Origin: Granulicella aggregans
GTDB taxonomy: Bacteria; Acidobacteriota; Terriglobia; Terriglobales; Acidobacteriaceae
Assembly (NCBI RefSeq): GCF_025685565.1
Contig: NZ_JAGSYE010000001.1
Location: 1,302,001-1,366,000 of the forward strand
Direction: 5' to 3'
DNA length: 64,000 nt
Shown: positions 1 to 8,637 of the stretch, in pieces
How the letters are laid out: the number at the start of each line of letters is the position of its first letter
How positions within the stretch are numbered: position 1 is the first letter of the stretch
Program-made: the position numbers and the translations under genes
The notes under the pieces: model-generated
The model's database searches: none
Told to the model about the DNA's origin: nothing
The model's input: only the letters and a program-made list of their open reading frames with translations

Positions 1-153
1 CGCCTCTCCACCACCCAGGCCCATCGCCATCTCGACGACGCCGGCCATGCCACCATGGGTCGGAAGAACATCATCGACCAGGTAGCCGCCGTCCTCATCC
101 TTCAATCCTGGCTCGATGCCCGCGCCAGCCGCGTCGCCCGAGAGCGGGACTAG
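1..153 (+). CDS. C-terminal 50 codons of an unidentified protein
   Basis: An open frame runs in from the left edge and ends at TAG 151-153. It encodes 50 residues that end in a probable helix (IIDQVAAVLILQSWLDAR) and a charged tail. I do not recognise the family from this fragment. It lies 68 bp upstream of efp on the same strand, so the two could be co-transcribed. The start lies outside the window. Confidence 0.5.
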   Translation, partial: RLSTTQAHRHLDDAGHATMGRKNIIDQVAAVLILQSWLDARASRVARERD

Positions 154-221
154 GCTCCCCTGCACTTTATACTGAACAACGAAGACCGGCCCTCGCCGGT
201 CCGCTTTCTTCCGAGGAACTT

Positions 222-797
222 ATGGCCGCACTGATCGACGCAATCAACGTAAAACGCAAGATGCTCTTCGAGCTCGAAAACGTCCCCTACGCCTGTCTGG
301 ACTCCGACATCAGCTCTCCCACCGCGCGCGGCGGCCAGACTCTTGTTCGCCTGAAGATGCGCAACCTCCTCACCTCTGCCGTCTTCGAGAAGACCTTCAA
401 GGCCCAGGACAAGTTCAAGGAACCCGACTTGGTCCTCGTGCCCGCCTCCTATCTCTATACCGATGGTGAAGGCTCGCACTTCCTCGACCAGGAGAGCTTT
501 GAGACCCTCACTCTCACCGAGAAGATGGTCGGCAACGCGCTCGACTTCCTCATCGAAGGCGCCATGCTGCAACTCCACATGTACAACGGCAACCCCATCG
601 GCCTGCAGCTTCCCATCTTCGTCGAGCTCGACGTGACCAGTACCGAACCCGGCGTTCGCGGCGACACCTCCAGCGGCAGCGTGACCAAGTCCGCGACCCT
701 CGAGACCGGCCTCGAGATCAAGGTGCCTCTCTTTATCAAGGAAGGCGAAAAGGTAAAGGTCACCACCGAAACCGGCGAGTTCTCCGGCCGCGCCTAG
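222..797 (+). CDS. efp: Elongation factor P (divergent N-terminal domain)
   Basis: The 191-residue product has the EF-P layout: an N-terminal KOW-like barrel followed by two OB domains. The C-terminal half is the clearest part, with LPIFVELDV, a TEPGVRGDT loop and ATLETG followed by VPLFIKEGEKVKV and TGEFSGRA, all classic EF-P signatures. EF-P binds next to the ribosomal P site and relieves stalling at polyproline. The N-terminus departs from the textbook sequence: the tip loop that normally carries a modified Lys (or Arg in the EarP type) reads TARGGQ, with Arg36 next to the expected position and no Lys. A GAGG element precedes ATG 222. It could be a paralogue rather than the only EF-P of the genome. 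Confidence 0.9.
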   Translation: MAALIDAINVKRKMLFELENVPYACLDSDISSPTARGGQTLVRLKMRNLLTSAVFEKTFKAQDKFKEPDLVLVPASYLYTDGEGSHFLDQESFETLTLTEKMVGNALDFLIEGAMLQLHMYNGNPIGLQLPIFVELDVTSTEPGVRGDTSSGSVTKSATLETGLEIKVPLFIKEGEKVKVTTETGEFSGRA

Positions 798-860
798 AAG
801 CTGAAAGACCCGCTGCGCGCGGGGCGGTCACTTCGTGACATGTCTTGGGCTTCGCGGGCT

Positions 861-905
861 CTCCCGTTGGTCGAGAAGAGAATCCTTGCGCCCGACCAGC
901 GGGAG
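861..905. terminator. Inverted repeat between convergent genes, probable bidirectional terminator
   Basis: The arms at 861-873 (CTCCCGTTGGTCG) and 893-905 pair over 13 bp with one mismatch, around a 19-nt loop. The hairpin sits between the ends of efp (plus) and the P-loop kinase gene (minus), where a shared terminator is expected. No strong U-run follows, so it may instead be one more dispersed hairpin element. Confidence 0.4.
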
Positions 906-919
906 GACCGAGCGTAGCG

Positions 920-1495
920 TTAGGAAGGCGCGTGAGCGCCCGCCGCCCTCGCAGGGCGCCCGTCCGGCAGGACAAGTGCTTTTGCAATCTGCTCCGCCGC
1001 TTCCGCAGGCGAACAAGCCCCCGTGTCCACCGTCACCCGCGCCACCGGTATCGCATCCGCCTCAAACGCGCCATCGGCCAGCAGTTCATCGAACATCTCC
1101 ACCGAAGTCAACTTCCCATAAGCCTGCCGCGAGGCCGCATCCATGCGTGCACGCAGCTCCTCGATCGGGCACTCCAGCCGGACGAACTCAACCGTGCCGC
1201 CCATCCTCGTCATCAACTCCACAGCGTTCGCGACGAACCCGGCGGTCACGGTGCGCTCCTGCGCAAACGTAAAGATCATTCCCGGAACTCCGCTCCGGCA
1301 CGCCTCCGCGAAGACCAGCAGCCACACCTCTTCCCGTAGCTGTACAAACGCCTCGCTGCCAAACTCGAAGACCGGCAGCAGCAGGTCCACTGCGAGGTGA
1401 TTGTGGAACAGCTTGTATCCGGTGGCAGCCGCAAGTTCCTTGGCTACTGTCAGTTTGCCGGACGCCGGCAGCCCATAGATAAAGATCAGCTTCAT
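920..1495 (-). CDS. Small P-loop NTPase, shikimate/nucleotide kinase-like
   Basis: The 191-residue protein opens with MKLIFIYGLPASGKLTVAKEL, a Walker A (GxxxxGK) directly after the first strand, as in small-molecule kinases of the shikimate kinase, adenylylsulfate kinase or zeta-toxin type. Features such as HNHLAVDLL, MIFTFAQERT and VEFVRLECPIEELRARM fit AAA_33-like bacterial kinases of unknown substrate. The last 15 or so residues (PDGRPARAAGAHAPS) are encoded in a GC-rich, repeat-like stretch and are probably not conserved. It is convergent with efp and has no operon partner. Substrate unknown. Confidence 0.75.
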   Translation of the reverse strand: MKLIFIYGLPASGKLTVAKELAAATGYKLFHNHLAVDLLLPVFEFGSEAFVQLREEVWLLVFAEACRSGVPGMIFTFAQERTVTAGFVANAVELMTRMGGTVEFVRLECPIEELRARMDAASRQAYGKLTSVEMFDELLADGAFEADAIPVARVTVDTGACSPAEAAEQIAKALVLPDGRPARAAGAHAPS

Positions 1496-1693
1496 CTCAT
1501 CTCCCCCAAATCCTTGTGGAACTCCGAATGCACAATCTCAAACCGGCCGTCTCGATGCGGCCAGCCAGGGAGCGGGACACACCAAAATACCGTAACTTTT
1601 GTAACATTTCGTTGACACTTAGTAACTCCCCTGACACAATCGACGCCTGTTCACTGAAAGAAAGCATCTTCGCACCAGCACAAGGAGACCCTC

Positions 1694-3994
1694 GTGATTC
1701 GGAGATTTTGCTCCCTTTTTCTCGCAATCGTAGCGATTGCCTCGGCACTTCCCATCGCCTCCCCGGCCCAATCCGTCATGACGCACCACGTGCGTGAGGT
1801 TACCCGGACTGGTGAAGCTCGCCTCATCGGACGCAAGCCCTCCGCTGAAGTCATGAGCCTCGACCTCGTCCTCCCGCTCCGCGACCCCGCTGGCCTCAAA
1901 GCTTTCCTTGCGGACCTCTATAACCCCAAGAGCCCGACCTTCCATAAATACCTCACGCCAGCCGAGTTCACCGCGATGTTCGGCCCCACCCAGGCCCAGT
2001 ACGACGAAGTCCTCGCCTTCGCGAAGAACAACGCTCTCACCGTCACCGGCGGCAGCCGCGATGGCATGGAAGTCCAGGTAAAGGGCACCGTCGCCGCGGT
2101 CGAGTCCGCGATGCACATCGCTCTGCGCACCTACCAGCACCCAACCGAAGACCGAGTCTTCTTCGCTCCGGACCGCGAGCCCACGCCGAACCTCTCGTTC
2201 AACCTCTGGCACGTCTCAGGCCTCGATAACTACTCGCTCCCGCATGCCCTCCACGTCAGCAAGACCGAATACGCCCAGGCCCACGGCATCTCGCCCGAGG
2301 CTGTCAAGACCCATGCCAGCACTGGCTCCGGCCCATCAGCCTCTTTCCTCGGCAGCGATATGCGCGCCGCCTACGCTACCGGGACTACCCTCACCGGTGC
2401 CGGTCAGAACCTCGGGCTCTTCGAGTACCTCGGAACCGACCTGGCCGACCTCACCACCTACTATAAGAACGTCGGCCAGACCAACAACGTCCCCATCACC
2501 CTGCTCTCCACCGACGGCACCAGCACCTCCTGCCTCGACACCCGCGCTGGCGGCAACTGCGACGACACTGAGCAGACCCTCGACATGACCCAGGCACTCG
2601 GCATGGCCCCTGGCCTCGCCAGTCTCACCATGTACGTCGGCTCGCTCGACACTGCCATCATCTCCTCCATGACCACCCACTCCCCGCTGCCCACCACCAT
2701 CGGCTGCTCCTGGGGATGGACACCAGCCGACCCCACCACCCTCGATCCTTACTTCCAGAAGATGTCTGCTCAGGGCCAGAACTTCTTCGCCGCATCGGGC
2801 GACAGCTCCACCTGGTCTAGCAAGAATGAAGCGTGGCCCGCGGACGACGCTTACGTCGTCTCGGTCGGCGGCACCGACCTCGTGACCTCCAGCGCCGCTG
2901 GTCCTTGGTCGTCCGAGACCGCATGGGTCGACTCCGGCGGCGGCATCACCCCGGACAGCATCGCCATCCCCTCCTACCAGCAACTCTCCGGCGTCATCAA
3001 CTCCAGCAACAAGGGCTCGACCACACTCCGCAACGGCCCCGACGTCTCCGCCAACGCCAACTTCAGCTTCTACACCTGCGCCGACCAGACCACCTGCCTC
3101 GCCAATGAGTACGGCGGAACCAGCTTCGCCGCTCCCATGTGGGCCGCCTACATCGCCCTCGTCGACCAGCAGCTTGTCGCCAACGGCAAGCCGACCATCG
3201 GCTTCATCAACCCCACCATCTACTCGCAGAACGTCACCTCTGCCTACGCCACCAACTTCCACGACATCACCAGCGGCACCTCCGGCAGCTACTCCGCCAC
3301 CACGGGCTACGACCTCGTTACCGGCTGGGGCTCGCCCAAGCCCGCCCTCATTACTGCTCTGACGGGAACCACCACTCCAACCAACGACTTCAGCATCGCC
3401 GCCACCTCCACCACCATTGCTGCGGGAGCTTCGGGAACCTCCAGCATCACCACTGCTGTCACAGCTGGCGCAGCGGAGACCATCACTCTGAGCGCCTCGT
3501 CGCCCACCGGCATCACCGTCGCCTTCAATCCCGGCTCGGTCACCTCAGGTGGCGGCTCCACGGCAACCATCACCGTCGCCTCCACCGTAGCCGCCGGTAC
3601 CTACAGCGTCCTCATCACGGGCACGGCGGCCTCTGGCAGCCACACCGCGACTATCACGTTGACCGTCACCTCGACCACCGGCTCGGGTAGCTTTACCGTC
3701 GCCGTCTCCCCAACCGCAGGCAGCCTGCCGAGAGGCGACTCCGGCTACGCAACCGTAACCACCACCGTCTCTGGCGGATTCAGTGCTCCCATCTCCTTCA
3801 CCGCCACCGGAATGGAGTCTGGCGTCACCGTCAGCTTCTCGCCCAACCCCATCGCCGCTCCCGGTTCCGGCACCACCGAGATGCTAGTGACGGCGGCTTC
3901 TTCGGCAGCTCGCGCCACCTTTCCCATCAAGATCACCGCGACCGGAGGAGGCAAGACAGTCACCGCAACCCTGACCCTGACCATCACTCGCTAA
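1694..3994 (+). CDS. Secreted S53 (sedolisin/pro-kumamolisin) serine peptidase with C-terminal Ig-like domains
   Basis: The 766-residue protein starts at GTG 1694, with AAGGAG 7 bp upstream, and has a Sec signal peptide (about 1-25). Residues about 30-190 form the pro-kumamolisin activation domain. The catalytic domain shows the sedolisin set: Glu293 and Asp297 (EQTLD), the oxyanion Asp370 (AASGDSS) and the nucleophile Ser477 in GGTSFAAP. The calcium-site region with GYDLVTGWGSP lies near 545. From about 560 to the end there are two Ser/Thr/Ala/Gly-rich Ig-like repeats ending in VTATLTLTITR, common on acidobacterial exoproteins. Expected role: an acid-active exported endopeptidase activated by autoprocessing. 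It is monocistronic and has a terminator just downstream. Confidence 0.93.
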   Translation: MIRRFCSLFLAIVAIASALPIASPAQSVMTHHVREVTRTGEARLIGRKPSAEVMSLDLVLPLRDPAGLKAFLADLYNPKSPTFHKYLTPAEFTAMFGPTQAQYDEVLAFAKNNALTVTGGSRDGMEVQVKGTVAAVESAMHIALRTYQHPTEDRVFFAPDREPTPNLSFNLWHVSGLDNYSLPHALHVSKTEYAQAHGISPEAVKTHASTGSGPSASFLGSDMRAAYATGTTLTGAGQNLGLFEYLGTDLADLTTYYKNVGQTNNVPITLLSTDGTSTSCLDTRAGGNCDDTEQTLDMTQALGMAPGLASLTMYVGSLDTAIISSMTTHSPLPTTIGCSWGWTPADPTTLDPYFQKMSAQGQNFFAASGDSSTWSSKNEAWPADDAYVVSVGGTDLVTSSAAGPWSSETAWVDSGGGITPDSIAIPSYQQLSGVINSSNKGSTTLRNGPDVSANANFSFYTCADQTTCLANEYGGTSFAAPMWAAYIALVDQQLVANGKPTIGFINPTIYSQNVTSAYATNFHDITSGTSGSYSATTGYDLVTGWGSPKPALITALTGTTTPTNDFSIAATSTTIAAGASGTSSITTAVTAGAAETITLSASSPTGITVAFNPGSVTSGGGSTATITVASTVAAGTYSVLITGTAASGSHTATITLTVTSTTGSGSFTVAVSPTAGSLPRGDSGYATVTTTVSGGFSAPISFTATGMESGVTVSFSPNPIAAPGSGTTEMLVTAASSAARATFPIKITATGGGKTVTATLTLTITR

Positions 3995-4009
3995 CGCCAC
4001 CAACAAACA

Positions 4010-4050
4010 AAATGGCCCGGATCGACTGAGATCCGGGCCATTTCTTGTTT
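4010..4050 (+). terminator. Rho-independent terminator of the S53 peptidase gene
   Basis: AAATGGCCCGGATC (4010-4023) pairs perfectly with 4030-4043 across a 6-nt loop, and the hairpin is followed by TTCTTGTTT. It starts 15 bp after the peptidase stop codon. The flanking A-rich and T-rich runs make it plausible in both directions, so it may also serve the minus-strand operon that ends at 4096. Confidence 0.85.
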
Positions 4051-4076
4051 GTCATTCCCGAAGGGAATCTGCGTTT
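4044..4076 (+). repeat. Dispersed repeat, family C (copy 1)
   Basis: The copy reads TTGTTTGTCATTCCCG followed by AAGGGAATCTGCGTTT; its core is an ATTCCC/GGGAAT hairpin. Near-identical copies lie at 20391-20421 (same orientation) and 40685-40717 (opposite orientation). It directly abuts the terminator of the preceding gene, a typical 3'-flank position for REP-like elements. Confidence 0.8.
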
Positions 4077-4095
4077 ACTCTTCTGCTCGTCACTC

Positions 4096-5808
4096 CTACG
4101 CGTCGTCGTAATCCTCCGTGATCGACGTCAAGAACGCCACCAGCGCCTGCAGATCATCCGCCGACAGCGACATATTCGCAAACTGCGCCGGAGCGTTTCG
4201 CATGCCGCCTGCCTTCGCCAGCGCCGAGAACGCGATGTAGTGGTTCACCACATCGTCGAACTTGGCCGCGCTTCCGTTGTGGAAGTAGGGCGCGGAGTCC
4301 ACGAGGTCCCGCAGCAGTGGTGTCTTGAACTCGGCAATCGTCAATGCCAGCCCCGAATCGACCGAGCAGTCCACCCCGGTCGCGCAAACGACCGACTTGA
4401 TGTTCGCCTGAGGGTTCGGATACGCCGGGTTCAGGTAGATGTTCCAGAGCCCCAGGTCGGCATAGTTGGCATTCGTTCCAGCCGGGCGGCGCAGAGCCTC
4501 ACTCGCATTCGGATGCGCTGGGTTTGATGGCAGATATTGGTCGTATGCCGCGCTTCGCTCCGAAAGCCCCGGAACATGCAGAGCCGCGAACGCTCCCGAT
4601 CCATGCACGCCGTCGTACTCCTCCTGCGAGACGCCGGTATTGTGGAAGACGAAGTCCGAGAAGTTCGGCGGTGTGTGGCATGCCGCGCAGTTGCCCGCAT
4701 GCTGGTCCGTCCCGCTTCCTGACGCCGCGGCCTTCAGGAATATCTTCAACCCCTGCAGCTCCAGGGCTCCGAACTTGAAGTCGAACGAGTGGTAGGCGTA
4801 GGTCCCATCCGCGGGCGTAATGTAGATCGGGTTGTTGAGCGCAACGACCTGCAGGTACAGCCGCTGGCTGTAGGCCAGGTCTGTCTCTCCCACCAGCGGA
4901 GCAAGCGGAAGATGGTTTGCATTCAGAAACAAATCGTAAGGCGACGTGTCGTAACGCCCAAAGTTATCGTGCTTGAATTGCAGATCTTCGAAGTACTGTG
5001 CCATGCACAGTGCCACTTCATTCACGATCTGAGTGTCGGTGGCTGTCGTCACATCGATCCGCTGCGAAGCTGGCAGCAGAATATCCGACGTAATCCGCGA
5101 ATCGGTTCCCTTGAAGAGGATTCCATAGGAGAGCCCGTCGCTGCGGTCTGCCGCAAGCTGGCTCGACCCGTCATCCTCGCGTATTACCCTGGCGATATGT
5201 GCGATCGCCGCGTCATATTCCGTCGGCTTCCATCCAAAGTTTCGTCCCGTCAGCGTCCCCACCACAAGGTCTATACCCGTAGCGAACTCGCCATCGAAGT
5301 GCAGAAACTGCGGCCCGCTATGTGGCGCGAACGTCCCCACCATCTGCATCGCATTGCGCGGCGTAGCGTCCAGGCCGTTCTGCGACAGCGGCAGCGGGCT
5401 GCGCGTCGTAAAGTCCGCATAGGTTCGGTTGCCCGCGTTGGCCACTCCTTGGAACTCCGTTACAAAGTGGCAGCTGCGGCAGTTGATCGACTGTCCGGCA
5501 AACGGCCCTGGCAGCGGCCCATTCGCCGTCTGCACCGTCGCGACGACTGGATCGCCAGTCGTCAGCGGCGCATTCACGTTCGTCATATGCGTGGCGAAGT
5601 ACTCCGAGAACCTCGTATCCAGAAACAGTCGTTCCCCAATGGGATCGGCTGCCGGAGTCACCTTTGTCTCAGCCTCTCCACCCAGGCTCGGTGCCGTCCC
5701 TGAACCACAACCGATAATTACGGCGCACGAGAGCATCGTCATCGCGCCCATCGCCAGCATCATTCTCCCAGCCTTGCGCCGAACCGCAATTGCTTGTCGC
5801 AAATTCAC
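4096..5808 (-). CDS. Di-haem cytochrome c peroxidase/MauG-family lipoprotein
   Basis: The 570-residue protein has an N-terminal hydrophobic segment with a lipobox-like cysteine (IIGC, Cys34), which suggests a lipid-anchored periplasmic or outer-membrane protein. Two haem c sites are visible: CRSCH at 110-114 and CAACH at 374-378. The opening IGERLFLDTRFS and the C-terminal FKTPLLRDLVDSAPYFHNGS are standard for the bacterial peroxidase/MauG superfamily. At 570 residues it is longer than classical CcpA (about 330), the extra length lying mainly between the haem sites. The family either reduces peroxide or oxidises protein or small-molecule substrates. Last gene of a three-gene operon; its start overlaps the cytochrome gene by 4 bp. 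Confidence 0.88.
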   Translation of the reverse strand: MNLRQAIAVRRKAGRMMLAMGAMTMLSCAVIIGCGSGTAPSLGGEAETKVTPAADPIGERLFLDTRFSEYFATHMTNVNAPLTTGDPVVATVQTANGPLPGPFAGQSINCRSCHFVTEFQGVANAGNRTYADFTTRSPLPLSQNGLDATPRNAMQMVGTFAPHSGPQFLHFDGEFATGIDLVVGTLTGRNFGWKPTEYDAAIAHIARVIREDDGSSQLAADRSDGLSYGILFKGTDSRITSDILLPASQRIDVTTATDTQIVNEVALCMAQYFEDLQFKHDNFGRYDTSPYDLFLNANHLPLAPLVGETDLAYSQRLYLQVVALNNPIYITPADGTYAYHSFDFKFGALELQGLKIFLKAAASGSGTDQHAGNCAACHTPPNFSDFVFHNTGVSQEEYDGVHGSGAFAALHVPGLSERSAAYDQYLPSNPAHPNASEALRRPAGTNANYADLGLWNIYLNPAYPNPQANIKSVVCATGVDCSVDSGLALTIAEFKTPLLRDLVDSAPYFHNGSAAKFDDVVNHYIAFSALAKAGGMRNAPAQFANMSLSADDLQALVAFLTSITEDYDDA

Positions 5809-6215
5809 TGTCTTGCTCCTTCCAGGTGCTGCGCTTCAGCCGGTGTATTCAGGCTCCGCAGGTAGGCGACCAGTTGCCACCGCTCTGCATCCGGCATGAC
5901 ACTCCAGGAGGGCATTCCCTTCCAGGAGTTTCCATTCCGCAGCAGCCACGCCAAGTCGCCATCGGTCGTCGACTTCATCCGCTCACTGATCAGCGCCGGT
6001 CGGTTGCCCTTGCCCTGCGCCTCGCGCCCATGGCACTTGGCACACTCTTCTTCATAAACGTGGAATCCAGCCTCCGCCGCCGCCTTCTGGTCGGACAACG
6101 GATTCACCCGTGCCTTGTCCGCAGCAGGAACTCGCCGCAGCCAGCTACCGTCCGCCGCTCCCATTAACAGACATGCGCTCAATCCGAGCGCCGCTACTCC
6201 CATAACTCTCTTCAT
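5805..6215 (-). CDS. Exported monohaem cytochrome c
   Basis: The 136-residue protein has a signal peptide (about 1-21) and one haem site, CAKCH (Cys58, Cys61, His62), in a class I cytochrome c fold; GMPSW near 100 probably supplies the distal Met. It overlaps both operon neighbours by 4 bp, so translation is coupled. It is the natural electron carrier for the di-haem enzyme encoded next to it. Confidence 0.88.
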   Translation of the reverse strand: MKRVMGVAALGLSACLLMGAADGSWLRRVPAADKARVNPLSDQKAAAEAGFHVYEEECAKCHGREAQGKGNRPALISERMKSTTDGDLAWLLRNGNSWKGMPSWSVMPDAERWQLVAYLRSLNTPAEAQHLEGARQ

Positions 6216-7087
6216 CGATTTCTCCGGAACAGGTCACGGACCTGCTGGAACTCATAGGAAGCCTTCAGCCGCCAAAGCACCGCCGCGCTGTTCGCGTTCA
6301 GCCCAAACTCCGGGCCCGCGGTAATCGTGTAGCTGTGCGGCGAGTTGTACGCAACCGTCGGTCCCGCATAGATCGATGTGCTCTTGAACCCGAAGTCGTA
6401 CCGCGTTCCCAGCCCGCCAAACAGCTCCCCACCCACCGCAAAGTATTGCCGACAGAAACGGCAGTTCGAAGCACTCGCGTGCGATGCCAGCGAATGGCTT
6501 CCGCCAATTGCGTACCCAAACTCCCACGGCTCGTTCGACACATTTTTCTCGGCGATGATGTTCTCCGAGACGTTGACCCCCTTGAAGTTACTCGACAGGA
6601 TCAGCTTGCCCTCGATAGACCGCTCCACATCGCTTCGCAGAAGCCCGTTCGCAATCGCCTGGTCCGAGATCACATGGTGCCCCGTAATCTCAAGGAAGCT
6701 CTTATCGGCGTTATTGATGTCTTCGTATTCGACGTAGATCACAGGATTGATCCAGTGCTCGTTGCGCAGCGGCCGGAACCGATTCTCCAGCCGCCATCCG
6801 GTAAATACGGTCGAGTCCTTCAGCGTCGTCTGGCCCTGGAAGTAGACCTCGGCCGTATACCAGGCCGTCACACCGTACTCCAGTTCGATCGTCTGCCCGT
6901 AGAAGGCGTTGGCATTCTTCGGAGAAGCCCCGATGTTCTGGCTCGCGACCTCGAGGTTCCCCGGCTCCTCCATCACGTGGGAGTAGGTCACAAAGTACGG
7001 CGGCTCCTGCCCGTGGGCGGGCACAGTGGCCAGGCCGAGCAAAGACACCAGAATTAGGCGCAACGGTGGAGCAAAACGGGCATTCAC
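6212..7087 (-). CDS. Putative outer-membrane beta-barrel protein of the cytochrome operon
   Basis: The 291-residue protein has a Sec signal peptide (cleavage near AHG-QE, residue 27). The body consists of alternating amphipathic strands rich in aromatic residues (YGVTAWYTAEVYFQG, INPVIYVEYED, YDFGFKSTSIYAGP), as in outer-membrane barrels. One CxxC pair (Cys209, Cys212, in NCRFCRQYF) sits in a probable loop and lacks the His of a haem motif. First gene of the operon with the cytochrome c and the peroxidase. I do not recognise a named family; the barrel call is inferred from composition and context. Confidence 0.65.
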   Translation of the reverse strand: MNARFAPPLRLILVSLLGLATVPAHGQEPPYFVTYSHVMEEPGNLEVASQNIGASPKNANAFYGQTIELEYGVTAWYTAEVYFQGQTTLKDSTVFTGWRLENRFRPLRNEHWINPVIYVEYEDINNADKSFLEITGHHVISDQAIANGLLRSDVERSIEGKLILSSNFKGVNVSENIIAEKNVSNEPWEFGYAIGGSHSLASHASASNCRFCRQYFAVGGELFGGLGTRYDFGFKSTSIYAGPTVAYNSPHSYTITAGPEFGLNANSAAVLWRLKASYEFQQVRDLFRRNR

Positions 7088-7346
7088 AGGCGTACCTCAG
7101 CGAATGACGAAAGAGCCTACTCTTTGCCCCACGCTCATATCCGACTTATTTGGTCTTTGATATATAAGACCACAAGGGTCGCCTTTAGTCCATCCAATTG
7201 AAGAAGAAATGTTCGTGCTTGTTCCCTATGCAAATTTGGAGTGGTTCGTACCTGTTTAGAACCGTCGTATAATCATTTTTTACCCATAAAGACGCAGCCG
7301 ATTACCGCACGCGCGTCGGAATCAACTCGTCAGAAATCCGGAAACC
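7088..7346. promoter_or_regulatory. Divergent promoter region, cytochrome operon / greA
   Basis: This 259-bp spacer separates the minus-strand cytochrome operon from greA. It is AT-rich relative to the genes. A 7-bp inverted repeat, TGGTCTT (7151-7157) and AAGACCA (7166-7172), brackets an ATATA-rich centre and could be an operator or promoter of the cytochrome operon. TATAAT at 7268-7273 is a perfect -10 hexamer for greA, but no convincing -35 box is spaced to match it. Confidence 0.5.
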
Positions 7347-7847
7347 ATGCCAGAACAAGTCAAAAAACGGCTCGAAGAAGAGATCAGGTTGCTCGAACAC
7401 GAGCTCACCACCGAGCTTCCCGCAGAGATCAAGAAGGCGGTCGCGCTCGGCGATCTCAGCGAAAACGCCGAATACCACATGGCCAAGCAGCGCCAGGTCT
7501 TCGTCAACGCCCGCCTCGGCCAGCTCAAGAAGCGCATGGGCGAGCTCGCCATGGTCAATCTTGTCAACATTCCCCACGACAAGGTCGGCTTTGGTGCGAC
7601 CGTAGTCGTCTTCGACTCCAGCAAAAACGAAGAGCTCACCTACAAGCTCGTCACCAGCGAAGAGTCCGACGTCGCTCAGGGCCTTATCTCTACCACCTCG
7701 CCTATCGGCCGCGCTCTGCTTGGTAAGAAACTCGGCGATATCGCGACTGTGGTTACCCCAAACGGAAAACGCGAACTCGAAGTCCTCAAACTCACAACGA
7801 TCCACGATGTGCCGGATACCTCTGAGGTAGCCCCCGAAGCCGTTTGA
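7347..7847 (+). CDS. greA: Transcription elongation factor GreA
   Basis: The 166-residue protein has the standard GreA length and two-domain layout. The N-terminal coiled coil (1-80) carries GDLSENAEY at the tip, with acidic Asp36 and Glu39 that coordinate the second Mg2+ during transcript cleavage by RNA polymerase. The C-terminal FKBP-like domain follows (about 85-157), with SPIGRALLGKKLGD. Rescues backtracked polymerase. Probably monocistronic; a family A repeat lies just after the stop. Confidence 0.97.
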   Translation: MPEQVKKRLEEEIRLLEHELTTELPAEIKKAVALGDLSENAEYHMAKQRQVFVNARLGQLKKRMGELAMVNLVNIPHDKVGFGATVVVFDSSKNEELTYKLVTSEESDVAQGLISTTSPIGRALLGKKLGDIATVVTPNGKRELEVLKLTTIHDVPDTSEVAPEAV

Positions 7848-7863
7848 ACCGTCTCCTCAGAAG

Positions 7864-7903
7864 GCCGTCATTCTGAGCGGAGCGAAGAATCCCCGCATTT
7901 CGC
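7864..7903 (+). repeat. Dispersed repeat, family A (copy 1)
   Basis: The copy reads GCCGTCATTCTGAGCGG, then AGCGAAGAATCCCCGCATTT. It belongs to the GTCATCCTGAGCGAAG / GAAGGATCCCCGCATT family, which is present in many copies here. It lies 17 bp after the greA stop. Confidence 0.85.
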
Positions 7904-7957
7904 TACATCTGAACTCTAACTCTCCAATGATGACCGCAACGAAATGATCAAAGCAAG

Positions 7958-8596
7958 ATGACCTGGACGAACGCATTTGGCAAGGGCAGCGGATGGCTGC
8001 TGCAGAAGATCGTCAACGGTCTTGCGCTCACCCGCATCTCCCCGAACGCGCTCACCTTCATCGGCCTGCTGATCAACATCGTGGCCGCGCTCTTCTTCGG
8101 CTTCGCCCGCGCCCAGAACGCCGACCGCATGTTCGTCTACGCCGGCCTCACCATCATCGGCGCCGGCCTCTTCGACATGGTCGACGGCCGCGTTGCCCGC
8201 CTCACCAACCAGGTCTCGGTCTTCGGAGCCTTCTTTGACTCGGTGATGGACCGCTACTCCGACGTAGCCATCTTCTTTGGCCTGCTGGTCTTCTATGCCC
8301 GCGGCAACCGTCTCTTCTATGTCGGCCTGACCGCCTTCGTCATGACTGCATGCCTGATGGTCAGCTACACCCGCGCCCGCGCTGAAGCGCTCATCGGAAG
8401 CTGCAAGGTAGGTTTCATGGAGCGCCCGGAGCGCATCGTCTGCGTCATCCTCGGAGCGCTGGCGAACCATTGGGGAGTGATGGCCGCCGCCCTCTGGGTG
8501 CTCGCCTTCTTCTCAACAGTCACCGTCATCCACCGCATCCGCTATACGTATCTCGAAACCGAGCGGATGAAGATGCTGGAACTGAAGCGCGGCTAA
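7958..8596 (+). CDS. CDP-alcohol phosphatidyltransferase family membrane enzyme
   Basis: The 212-residue integral membrane protein carries the diagnostic family motif: Asp73-x2-Asp76-Gly77-x2-Ala80-Arg81-x8-Gly90-x3-Asp94-x3-Asp98, the catalytic and Mg2+-binding aspartates. About six hydrophobic segments follow the family topology. The enzymes transfer a phosphatidyl group from CDP-diacylglycerol to an alcohol (glycerol-3-phosphate, inositol phosphate, serine). Size and motif spacing resemble PgsA or inositol-phosphate synthases, but the acceptor cannot be decided from sequence. Starts in its own leader after a family A repeat. Confidence 0.88.
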   Translation: MTWTNAFGKGSGWLLQKIVNGLALTRISPNALTFIGLLINIVAALFFGFARAQNADRMFVYAGLTIIGAGLFDMVDGRVARLTNQVSVFGAFFDSVMDRYSDVAIFFGLLVFYARGNRLFYVGLTAFVMTACLMVSYTRARAEALIGSCKVGFMERPERIVCVILGALANHWGVMAAALWVLAFFSTVTVIHRIRYTYLETERMKMLELKRG

Positions 8597-8637
8597 AGAT
8601 ATTCATCGTGGTAAGACCCCGCTAGAATCGATTCCAG

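Noticed and set aside
2336..3262. Minus-strand frame of 308 codons inside the S53 peptidase
   Set aside because: Gly/Val/Glu-rich translation typical of antisense to high-GC genes; the sense frame has all catalytic motifs.
3370..3990. Repetitive-looking ACC/GGC-rich DNA as a candidate CRISPR or tandem array
   Set aside because: The pattern is codon-level repetition in Ser/Thr/Gly-rich Ig-like domains; there are no fixed repeats with unique spacers.
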